Shown here one piece after another: positions 1 through 10,093 of a stretch of 64,000 nt of DNA. The notes under the pieces were generated by a model that did no database searches, was not told the DNA's origin, and saw nothing but the letters and a program-made list of their open reading frames with translations. The stretch is from Rodentibacter haemolyticus (GTDB lineage Bacteria; Pseudomonadota; Gammaproteobacteria; Enterobacterales; Pasteurellaceae), in assembly GCF_015356115.1 (NCBI RefSeq), contig NZ_CP063056.1:2108001-2172000 (forward strand). The letters run 5' to 3'. The position numbers and the translations under genes are program-made. The first letter of the stretch is position 1. The number at the start of each line of letters is the position of its first letter.

Positions 1-120
1 CTGAGACAAGCAAGTCTGAGTAGTAAAAATCTTGATTGAACAAAAGCAATCAAGTGTTTAGTTAGATTAAGTAACGGCTTAAGTGTTAAACGGAAATTGT
101 AAAAACACTTGAGGTTGTAT
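1..120 (+). other. 3' end of the 16S-23S internal spacer
   Basis: AT-rich sequence directly upstream of the 23S gene. No tRNA cloverleaf is visible in the part inside the window. The last 20 bases form one arm of the pre-23S processing stem. The 16S gene and any spacer tRNA lie outside the window. Confidence 0.8.

Positions 121-127
<7 letters not shown>
101..127 (+). other. 5' arm of the pre-23S rRNA processing stem
   Basis: Positions 101-127 are complementary to 3121-3148 except for a single bulged base, so the two ends of the 23S transcript can form a helix of about 27 bp. This is the standard bacterial arrangement cut by RNase III during rRNA maturation. It also fixes the mature 23S ends within a few bases. 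Confidence 0.85.
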
Positions 128-3127
<3,000 letters not shown>

Positions 3128-3313
3128 ATACAACGCTCAAGTGTTTTTGGAGCGGATTAACTAAATAAGAAAGCTTAAGAGCGTTCAGGAAAGATTTTTC
3201 AGCTTGTGGACAATTTAATAAAACGGATGAAGTCAAATAAGACGGAAGACGAAGAAAAGGAAATGAAGAACGGATAGGTAGAGAAGAGAGAGAATTAAGG
3301 TTATCGAAGAATT
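3128..3313 (+). other. 23S-5S spacer
   Basis: About 185 bp, purine-rich in its second half, beginning with the 3' arm of the 23S processing stem (3121-3148). I see no tRNA or open reading frame in it. Confidence 0.75.
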
Positions 3314-3433
3314 ATCCCGGCGGCGATAGTGCGGTGGTCCCACCTGACCCCATACCGAACTCAGAAGTGAAATGCCGTAATGCCGATGGTAGTGTGGGGT
3401 CTCCCCATGTGAGAGTAGGGCACCGCCGGGTTC
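3314..3433 (+). rRNA. rrf: 5S ribosomal RNA
   Basis: 120 bases aligning along their whole length with E. coli 5S, including the invariant ggtcccacctgacccc and aactcagaagtgaaa segments and the complementary ends (cccggcgg with ccgccggg). It is the last gene of this rRNA operon, and a strong terminator follows within 20 bases. The exact ends are inferred from alignment. Confidence 0.95.
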
Positions 3434-3448
3434 AAATAAAACAGCAAG

Positions 3449-3482
3449 CCCCTTGGACTGATAAAGTTCGAGGGGTTTTTGT
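3449..3482 (+). terminator. rRNA operon terminator
   Basis: An 11-bp stem (3449-3459 with 3465-3475, including G-T pairs) with a 5-base loop, followed by a T-run. It is a classical intrinsic terminator placed 16 bases after 5S. Confidence 0.9.
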
Positions 3483-3622
3483 TTTTGGGCTCATCACTTA
3501 CTTAGACTCACTTACTTTTTACCCCTTCTTTTACTTACCGAGAGTGAAAATGCGCGTTGAATACTCCCCCCTGATGTCTCTGTCCTATTTATTTTTAATC
3601 AATCCTTTGATGATAGATTTTT

Positions 3623-3840
3623 ATGACTAAATGTAGCCAATAGTTCAAACAGCAAGTCGTTGAATTTTATTTTAACTATCACGAAAATCTTACACAAACT
3701 TGGTGAGAAAATACCGTGCTTACCGTGGTAAGGTTGGCAATATCGCGCCAAACCCATTACAACGGAATTTCACTGCCAACCAACCGAACGAAAGTTGTCT
3801 CATCGATATCACGGAAATCAAAGTCAAAGACAGCAGTAAG
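3623..3840 (+). pseudogene. Internally deleted IS3-family (IS150-like) transposase remnant
   Basis: From ATG 3623 the frame reads MTKCSQ, an in-frame TAG, then FKQQVVEFYFNYHENLTQTW and a stop: the start of an IS3-type OrfA. A second frame from about 3703 reads VRKYRAYRGKVGNIAPN and continues to DITEIKVK, matching the segment of OrfB just before the DDE domain (usually KYxSYKGxVGxxAxN and TDVTEF). The middle of both genes and the catalytic DDE part are missing, so this is debris with no activity. No clear terminal repeats remain. Confidence 0.75.
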
Positions 3841-4015
3841 TGTTTTGTTCAACACTCAATTGAGGAAAATCGGCTAATTCATTTAAGGTTATGACAGGCA
3901 AGAGTTTGTCATAAAGTGTATCGACATATTCGTATTTTTTCTGTGAATTGCTTTCTTGTAAGGCATCTTTGACTTTATTCCAAAATTCAGTTTTAATTAT
4001 TGCTTTAAATGTGAT
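3824..4015 (-). pseudogene. Orphan reading-frame fragment downstream of tesB
   Basis: On the minus strand about 63 codons are open directly after the tesB stop, with normal-looking protein composition (FWNKVKDALQESNSQKKYEY, later LNELADFPQLSVEQ). There is no convincing start codon or ribosome binding site, and the 3' end runs into the IS3 debris. It looks like the surviving piece of a gene broken by an IS event. I do not recognise the family. Confidence 0.4.
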
Positions 4016-4875
4016 TATTTTTGATAACGAATTAAACCTTCTTGCTGTGTGGTTGCGATCAATTTTCCGCTTTGTGAGAAAATTTGCCCGCGTGCCAAAC
4101 CACGCCCGCCAAGGGCATTATTGCTTTCAATTGCATGTAAATGCCAGTGATTTAAATCGAATGGACGGTGAAACCAAATACTGTGATCAATAGTGGCAAC
4201 TTTCATACCTGGTTGTAAGAAACCTTTTTGATGAGGGTGAAGTGCGGTCAAAATACAATGAAAATCTGAAAAATAGGCGAGTAAACATTGTTGAATTTTC
4301 AAGTTAAGCGGCGCATTGCCGTGGGTTTTAAACCACACATATTGTTCCGCCGGTAATGTTATTCCGTTAAACGGGTTATTTAGATATTTTGTGTGTACGT
4401 CAAAAGGTTGCTTGGCGGAAAATTTTTCTTTCAATGGGCTGGACAAGTTTAGCGCCAGTTTTTTTCGCATTTCATTTTCATCAATAAAACTTTCCGGTAA
4501 CCCGACATCGGGCATTGTGCTTTGGTGATCAAAACCCTCTTCAGGTGTTTGGAAAGAGGCGGTGATGTGGCAAATAGGTTCTTTATGTTGAATGGCTTTC
4601 ACGCGTAATGCGGAAAAATTTCTGCCTTCACGTAAGGTTTCCACATCATAAATAATCGGATATTGGCTGTCGCCCGGAGCAAGAAAATACGCATGGCATG
4701 AATGTAAAATACGATCTTCCGGTGCAATCTGCATTGCTGCAGAGAGAGCTTGTGCCACCACTTGCCCGCCAAAAACTTGACGAAGCCCCAAATCTTGGCT
4801 TTCTCCGCGAAAGATTAAATCATCGATTTTTTCTAATTTTAAAAGTTCAATTAATTGATTAAGCGTATTTGACAT
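4015..4875 (-). CDS. tesB: Acyl-CoA thioesterase II
   Basis: Hydrolyses medium- and long-chain acyl-CoA to free fatty acid and CoA in the cytoplasm. The 286-residue product has the usual TesB length and double hot-dog layout. Its C-terminal signature IDHSIWFHRPF followed by LARGQIFSQ and a QEG tail matches the E. coli family. I chose ATG 4875 over an upstream TTG (4887) because the family begins MSN-LxQLxxLL at that point. It stands alone, with an uptake signal inside the gene near 4240 and another just upstream at about 4896-4905. The downstream side is IS debris. Confidence 0.93.
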   Translation of the reverse strand: MSNTLNQLIELLKLEKIDDLIFRGESQDLGLRQVFGGQVVAQALSAAMQIAPEDRILHSCHAYFLAPGDSQYPIIYDVETLREGRNFSALRVKAIQHKEPICHITASFQTPEEGFDHQSTMPDVGLPESFIDENEMRKKLALNLSSPLKEKFSAKQPFDVHTKYLNNPFNGITLPAEQYVWFKTHGNAPLNLKIQQCLLAYFSDFHCILTALHPHQKGFLQPGMKVATIDHSIWFHRPFDLNHWHLHAIESNNALGGRGLARGQIFSQSGKLIATTQQEGLIRYQK

Positions 4876-4965
4876 TGTTTTTTCCAAGCCGGTTAAAAGT
4901 GCGGTTTATTTTAGCGGAGTTTTGTAGGGATACCAAAATACCGGAGATAAAAGGGAAAAAATACT

Positions 4966-5139
4966 CGGTATGATGTATCACTTGTAACAAAACATTATAA
5001 GTTGCGTTAGTCGAAGCCGTAACTCACTAAGTAACAAAATTTAATGATGAAACGGTGCGTTACGGTTTCGCCTAACGACATCCTACCCTAAGAAATCTCG
5101 GAGATAAAATTCTCTTTGTGCAAGTGATACATAATACCG
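4966..5139. repeat. Repeat family A, full copy (A1)
   Basis: A 174-bp element whose ends are inverted copies of GGTATTATGTATCACTTG (left copy with one change). The interior has inverted copies of a GCGTTAGGCGAAGCCGTAACGCAC-like motif (shown here only as consensus in parts) and the block TCGGAGATAAAATTCTCTTT. Related copies occur at 47713, 49676 and 60327, with fragments elsewhere in this window. It has no coding capacity. Confidence 0.8.
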
Positions 5140-5166
5140 AAATATCGTTAAAATCGACCGCACTTT

Positions 5167-5195
5167 TTCTTATATTTCACCGAAATCTGTATAAT
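5167..5195 (+). promoter_or_regulatory. Putative sigma-70 promoter of the gcr-like gene
   Basis: A perfect TATAAT lies at 5190-5195, 34 bases before the start codon. A poor -35 match is found 17 bases upstream, just after an uptake signal at about 5158-5166. Confidence 0.5.
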
Positions 5196-5229
5196 AGCGC
5201 ATTTTTGTAAAGAGAAGAGGAAAGATAAC

Positions 5230-7197
5230 TTGAATAAATGTATTGTGAAGCCTGAAACCTTACCGCAATTTATTCGTGAACAAACCACAGAGGGAAATGC
5301 CTTTGGGCTGCTTGAGGGATTAATCCGATTGTTGCGTGAAAGTGCAACGGAACAAATCGTGCCGAATCTCCGCTTAATTAAAAGAATTTTAAAACAGGAT
5401 CGTGAATTAGGGCATAAAGTGGCTACATTATTGATTGACCGACTATGTAGCTTGCGTTTATATCCGCTTTTTATTAGTAGTGGTCTTTTGCCGCGAGAGG
5501 GCTTTTCACGAGAAATGAAAACGCGTATTTACGAGCGTTTTAATCCGGCTTTCAAAGATACAAATGACCTGCGTGATATTTTCTATTTATTGTTTAATGA
5601 TAAAAATGATGCTCGTTGGATTGATGTCGTTCCGTTGAAAGAATGGCGTGCCTTGTTTGGCTTATTAGCACGCTATACGGAAAAAAGAGATCGTGAACGC
5701 CTGTATAGCCATTTTCAAAATGAAGGTTTATTTGCCATTAAAATGCTTTCCATTTGGATTGCCGCGGAAGATATGGAACCGGAATTGATGCGTATGGAAC
5801 CTTCCTTGTTAAATGCAGATTCACCTTTTGTCGCATTACATCGGGAGATGATGGATTGGCTACAAGCACGCAGCCAAGGAGAAGTATTTGATGACAGCCA
5901 TTTGCAAGTAATGTTCGAACAATGTCAGCAGTTAATAGAGCGCTTGCAAAAACGTGGTGCTATCGTGGGCTCCTCACTTCACGTTGCTTATTTATTAGAA
6001 CGTCTTTCGCAAACTCTTGAACGATTAGAAAAATTGATGGCGATCTTTGTATCAAACCGCTATTTGCCACGCAGAATATTACTCTTGGTCGGGTGTTTTG
6101 CGAGGGCGGCTGCGGAACAGCATAGTATTTCCCGTTTATGGAAACAAAGTTCAAAATTGATTGCCCGTAGTATTACGCAAAATGCAGGTGATCATGGTGA
6201 ACATTATATTACGCGTAATCAAAAAGAATATTGGGCGATGTTTTGTTCTGCCGCCGGCGGTGGCGTGCTGATTGCATTGATGGCGTTATTTAAAATCTAT
6301 TTAGGCAGTGTGATTGATGATAAGGTTTGGAGGGGAATTGCCGAAGGGCTAAATTACGGTTTAGGTTTTACATTAATTTTTATGCTGCATTTTACCGTAG
6401 CGACCAAACAACCGGCGATGACTGCCGCCCGTTTTGCCGAAGCGGTGGAGCGGAATTCACAAGATAAAATCTTGAATATGAAATTGGCACAGCTATTGGT
6501 GGATGTATTTCGTTCGCAAAGTGTAGCCGTGTTAGGGAACGTGATAGTTGCGATGACATTGGCAGCGTTAATCGCTTTCGGTTATCAACATCAAACGGGT
6601 GAAGGCTTACTGAATCAATCTCAAATTTATTACCAACTGCACAGCATAGATCCCCTTGCCGGAACCTTATGGTTTGCGGCGATTGCCGGTGTTTGGCTAT
6701 TCTGTTCCGGGATTATTTCAGGTTACTTCGATAATCGCAGTAATTATTTGAACGTGCGTATGCGCTTACGTCAGCATCCGCTTCTTAAAGCCGTGATGAG
6801 TGAGGCGAAACGCGCTAAACTTGCCGATTATATGCACGAAAATTATGGCTCAATTGTAGGGAATCTTTGTTTTGGTCTTTTACTTGGATTAACCGGCGTT
6901 GTCGGCTATTTAACCGGTTTGCCGTTAGATATTCGCCACGTAGCTTTTTCTTCCGCTAACGTTGGTTATATTGCCGTAAGTGGGCATTTTGAAGCTATAT
7001 TTTTATTACAATGTATTGCCTTTGTGCTATTGATCGGTTTGGTCAACTTAATCGTCAGTTTTTCCTTAACGCTTTGGTTGGCATTACGTTCTTTGAATAC
7101 GGAAATTGAGAGTTGGTGGGCAATTTGGCGTGAAGTAGGACGCATCATAAAACAACGCCCATTGAGTTTATTCTTACCAATGCAACTTGAACAATAG
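5230..7197 (+). CDS. Gcr / SpecificRecomb-family multi-spanning membrane protein
   Basis: A 655-residue protein of the family annotated 'site-specific recombinase Gcr' (COG4389/PF10136), recognised by the N-terminal helical domain and C-terminal membrane region. The first 330 residues are charged and helical. About six hydrophobic segments follow, near 342-362, 378-396, 440-460, 485-510, 548-572 and 595-625. I see no tyrosine- or serine-recombinase motif, so the family name should not be taken as a function. The start is TTG 5230, supported by GAGGAAAG seven bases upstream. It is monocistronic. Role unknown; the topology suggests a membrane-bound rather than a DNA-cutting protein. Confidence 0.75.
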   Translation: MNKCIVKPETLPQFIREQTTEGNAFGLLEGLIRLLRESATEQIVPNLRLIKRILKQDRELGHKVATLLIDRLCSLRLYPLFISSGLLPREGFSREMKTRIYERFNPAFKDTNDLRDIFYLLFNDKNDARWIDVVPLKEWRALFGLLARYTEKRDRERLYSHFQNEGLFAIKMLSIWIAAEDMEPELMRMEPSLLNADSPFVALHREMMDWLQARSQGEVFDDSHLQVMFEQCQQLIERLQKRGAIVGSSLHVAYLLERLSQTLERLEKLMAIFVSNRYLPRRILLLVGCFARAAAEQHSISRLWKQSSKLIARSITQNAGDHGEHYITRNQKEYWAMFCSAAGGGVLIALMALFKIYLGSVIDDKVWRGIAEGLNYGLGFTLIFMLHFTVATKQPAMTAARFAEAVERNSQDKILNMKLAQLLVDVFRSQSVAVLGNVIVAMTLAALIAFGYQHQTGEGLLNQSQIYYQLHSIDPLAGTLWFAAIAGVWLFCSGIISGYFDNRSNYLNVRMRLRQHPLLKAVMSEAKRAKLADYMHENYGSIVGNLCFGLLLGLTGVVGYLTGLPLDIRHVAFSSANVGYIAVSGHFEAIFLLQCIAFVLLIGLVNLIVSFSLTLWLALRSLNTEIESWWAIWREVGRIIKQRPLSLFLPMQLEQ

Positions 7198-7203
7198 AAA
7201 AAA

Positions 7204-7248
7204 CGGTATTATGCAGCAATTGCACAAATATTGTTAAACAACGATTGC
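7204..7248. repeat. Repeat family A, left-end fragment (A2)
   Basis: Begins CGGTATTATGCAGCAATTGC, a diverged family A terminus, and then runs directly into a family C repeat at 7249. The remainder of the element is missing. Confidence 0.55.
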
Positions 7249-7323
7249 GTAGGGTAGGCAAATTTTTTGCCCACCGATTCAAAGAGATAATTTCAATGGT
7301 GGGCAACTTGTTGCCCACCCTAC
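7249..7323. repeat. Repeat family C palindromic element (C1)
   Basis: 75 bp with inverted ends: GTAGGGTAGGCAA near the left and TTGCCCACCCTAC at the right. Each side also carries its own internal GGGCAA/TTGCCC dyad. A sister copy lies at 63376-63443. The structure resembles widespread bacterial GTGGGCAA intergenic repeats and may act as a bidirectional RNA hairpin after the gcr-like gene. Confidence 0.8.
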
Positions 7324-7416
7324 TTTTCTTTTACCGGTTCAGCTTGATAAATAGAGAAAGGGGCTAATTTATTTTAGCCCCTTGTTCTAAATTTCAATTT
7401 CTTTGGAAATCAATAC

Positions 7417-7608
7417 TCATTTATTGCTCATTGCATCTAAAAAATTAATAAGGTTGCGTTTCTGAGAATGTGATAAGTGAGCCCAATGGTAATCTAGCCG
7501 TAGTTTTAGTGCATCCGTTCGTAAGGGGGTATAACGGGGTTCATTTGAGAAAGTCAAATTTTCTGCTTTGGTGTCAATAAAAAAATACAGTGTTATGTGC
7601 GGGATAAG
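7417..7608 (-). pseudogene. Truncated C-terminal fragment of an unidentified gene
   Basis: About 63 codons open on the minus strand (FFIDTKAENLTFSNEPRYTP, then ALKLRLDYHWAHLSHSQKRN and a normal stop at 7417-7419). An in-frame stop closes it upstream, and there is no start codon with a ribosome binding site. The composition is protein-like. I read it as the tail of a gene whose 5' part has been lost. The family is not recognised. Confidence 0.4.
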
Positions 7609-7780
7609 ATATTACTAAAGCCTCACAAAATCAGATTATTTCAATGTTATACATTTGAAAATTATCACTTTCAATCGCACTTTTTTGATGTTTATTTCTT
7701 GATAAAAATTAGTTGTTTTATTGTTACTAAGAAAGTATAGTCTTTGTGGTGAATATTTCACCTTGTATAGGAGAAAAAAT

Positions 7781-9535
7781 ATGCAACGTTATTTAAAGAA
7801 AACCTTAGTATCATTATTATTATCGACAACGGTGTTGAGTTCTCAGTGTAGTTGGGCAAAGGCTTTACCGACGATATCAAAAGCGGCTGAACGTTATGAT
7901 AGTACTACTGATATTTTTCATCCTGTGTATTCTCAAAACGGAATGGTTGCATCAGAGCAGACACTGGCAACTCAGGTCGGTATTGATATCTTAAGACGAG
8001 GCGGAAATGCAATTGATGCAGCGGTAGCAGTTGGGTTTGCTCTTGCTGTTGTACTACCTAATGCGGGTAATATTGGCGGTGGTGGTTTTATGGTTTTACA
8101 TGATGCGAAGACAGACAGTAATTTTTCTATTGATTTTAGAGAAACCGCTCCATTGAGTGCTTATCGTGAAATGTATTTAGATAAAAATGGAAATGTAGTA
8201 GATGGTAAATCCTTATTTACCCATTTTGCGGTTGGTGTACCCGGTACGGTATCTGGATTAGAGCTAGCATGGAAAAAGTGGGGCTCATTACCTTTCGATA
8301 CATTAATTGAACCTGCAATTAAATTGGCGGAAGAGGGTTTTTTAGTTAGTGATACACTTGCTAATTTATTGAAAACGGAGCAGGAGGTTTTGGGTAAATG
8401 GGAAAGTAGCCGTAAAATTTTCTTTAAAGAAAATAGACCGTTAATGAGCGGAGAACTATTAGTACAAAAAGATTTGGCAAATTCATTAAAACTTATTGCG
8501 AAGAAAGGTTCAAAGGTTTTTTATGAGGGGGAAATTGCCGAAAAAATTGTTCGTGAGATGGAACGACATCACGGGGAAATTACTCTTGAGGATATGAAAC
8601 AATATAAAGCGGTTGAGCGTCAACCGATTGAAGGTAATTATCGTGGATATAAAATTGTGACAATGCCACCACCAAGTTCCGGTGGTATTCATTTGGTGCA
8701 AATTTTTAATATGTTGGAGAATTATCCACTTGCCGATTTTGGGGTAAACAGTGCGAAAACGATCCACTATTTGGCTGAAACAATGAAATTGGCTTATGCA
8801 GACCGCTCTGAGTACCTAGGGGATCCGGATTTTGTGAAAATTCCGGTTGAAGGATTAATTTCCAAAATGTATGCCAAAGAACTGATCCAAAATATTGACG
8901 AGTATCAGGCTCGTAAAGGGGAAAATATTAAGCCGGGTAAGCCACAACCGTACGAAAGTGATCAAACAACCCATTACTCGATTATGGATAAAAACGGTAA
9001 TGCTGTAGCGGTAACTTACACCTTAAATTTAAATTTTGGTAGCGGTATTGTGGCAGAAGGAACCGGTATTTTACTAAATAATGAAATGGATGATTTCTCG
9101 GCAAAACCCGGAGTAGCTAATGCGTTTGGGTTAATCGGCGGTACAGCGAATGAGATTGAGGCTAAAAAACGTCCACTTTCTTCAATGACACCAACCTTAG
9201 TTTTGAAAGATAATAAACCTTGGTTGGTTACAGGTAGCCCGGGCGGTGCACGTATTATCACGACAGTTTTACAGAGTATTTCCAATGTGATTGATCATGA
9301 TATGAATCCGGCAGAAGCAATTGTTTCACCAAGAGTTCATCATCAATGGGTTCCTGATGAACTACGTATTGAGGAAGGAATTAGCCCTGATACGTTATCC
9401 ATACTCAGAGATAAAGGACATAAGGTTAAACTTAAAGCTCCAATGGGGAGAGTGCAAATTATTCAGGCTCAAGACGGTGGGTTCTACGGTTACTCTGACC
9501 CGCGTAATCCAGATGGTAAAACGCTTGGGTTTTAA
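7781..9535 (+). CDS. ggt: Gamma-glutamyltransferase precursor
   Basis: Periplasmic Ntn-hydrolase that transfers or hydrolyses the gamma-glutamyl group of glutathione and glutamine. The 584-residue precursor starts at ATG 7781 behind AGGAGA; an upstream TTG at 7721 adds only junk. A signal peptide covers about residues 1-28 (ends SWAKA). Self-cleavage is expected before Thr396 in QTTHYS, giving large and small subunits. DFRET, the PLSSM pair and the GSPGG oxyanion loop are all present, as in E. coli GGT. It is monocistronic with its own terminator. In mucosal Pasteurellaceae such an enzyme would supply glutamate and cysteine from host glutathione; that role is inferred. Confidence 0.96.
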   Translation: MQRYLKKTLVSLLLSTTVLSSQCSWAKALPTISKAAERYDSTTDIFHPVYSQNGMVASEQTLATQVGIDILRRGGNAIDAAVAVGFALAVVLPNAGNIGGGGFMVLHDAKTDSNFSIDFRETAPLSAYREMYLDKNGNVVDGKSLFTHFAVGVPGTVSGLELAWKKWGSLPFDTLIEPAIKLAEEGFLVSDTLANLLKTEQEVLGKWESSRKIFFKENRPLMSGELLVQKDLANSLKLIAKKGSKVFYEGEIAEKIVREMERHHGEITLEDMKQYKAVERQPIEGNYRGYKIVTMPPPSSGGIHLVQIFNMLENYPLADFGVNSAKTIHYLAETMKLAYADRSEYLGDPDFVKIPVEGLISKMYAKELIQNIDEYQARKGENIKPGKPQPYESDQTTHYSIMDKNGNAVAVTYTLNLNFGSGIVAEGTGILLNNEMDDFSAKPGVANAFGLIGGTANEIEAKKRPLSSMTPTLVLKDNKPWLVTGSPGGARIITTVLQSISNVIDHDMNPAEAIVSPRVHHQWVPDELRIEEGISPDTLSILRDKGHKVKLKAPMGRVQIIQAQDGGFYGYSDPRNPDGKTLGF

Positions 9536-9556
9536 TACCTAGCATAAGAAAATTAA

Positions 9557-9587
9557 CTTCCCCATTCGGTTATCGAACGGGGATTTT
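9557..9587 (+). terminator. ggt terminator (possibly bidirectional)
   Basis: The stem ccccattcg/cgaacgggg, with one mismatch and a short loop, is followed by seven Ts. It lies between the convergent ggt and uspA-like genes. Confidence 0.75.
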
Positions 9588-9588
9588 T

Positions 9589-10014
9589 TTATTTTAGGAT
9601 TAAAACCGGTTTATCGCCATATTTTGCCACCCGTCTCGTGTTGTTGCTTAATCCTTTTGCATTAGGTTTGCTGCTGGCGAGCATAAGGGTTAAATCAACA
9701 TTTTTTTCATCGGCGATACGGTTGATTTCTTCGTAAATCGTGCCGTGAGCGACAATGTGTTGAACTTTAGTATTCGGCGGAAAATGTTTTTGGGTAAATT
9801 CGTGTAGCGCTTTATTCACTTCTTCAATGACGGATTTATCAAAATTTTTAGGTAAAAATGCCGAGATAAAACTGTCATCAACGGGCTCTACGATAGCGAC
9901 TACCCGAAATATGGGCTCCTGTATTTGGGCGGTGAGACGTAAAGCACTTTCGATCACAAATTGTGAGCCTTTCGGATTATTGAGATCAATGGCTAACAGC
10001 AATTTTTTATACAT
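9589..10014 (-). CDS. UspA-family protein linked to the TRAP-TAXI transporter
   Basis: A 141-residue universal stress protein fold. It begins MYKKLLLAIDL and ends KYGDKPVLILK, with the alpha/beta pattern of UspA. The nucleotide-binding signature before the last strand is weak (LMLASSKPNAKGLSNNTRRV), so ATP binding is uncertain. It sits 79 bp downstream of the TRAP permease on the same strand. That recalls TeaD, a UspA protein encoded with the TeaABC TRAP transporter of Halomonas and known to modulate its activity. A regulatory role for the neighbouring transporter is inferred from context. Confidence 0.85.
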   Translation of the reverse strand: MYKKLLLAIDLNNPKGSQFVIESALRLTAQIQEPIFRVVAIVEPVDDSFISAFLPKNFDKSVIEEVNKALHEFTQKHFPPNTKVQHIVAHGTIYEEINRIADEKNVDLTLMLASSKPNAKGLSNNTRRVAKYGDKPVLILK

Positions 10015-10093
10015 AATTTTATCCTTTCTATTTGTGTGCGGAGGATTTTAAAAGCTAAAACAGCCGAAAAACCGACCGCACTTTAATGCGTTA

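Noticed and set aside
3128..3313. tRNA gene in the 23S-5S spacer
   Set aside because: No TpsiC or anticodon-arm pattern was found.
3334..3630. 98-codon frame starting inside 5S rRNA
   Set aside because: It overlaps 5S and the operon terminator and has no homology that I can see.
7721..7780. TTG start of ggt 20 codons upstream
   Set aside because: ATG 7781 has a good AGGAGA and begins a proper signal peptide; the upstream part does not.
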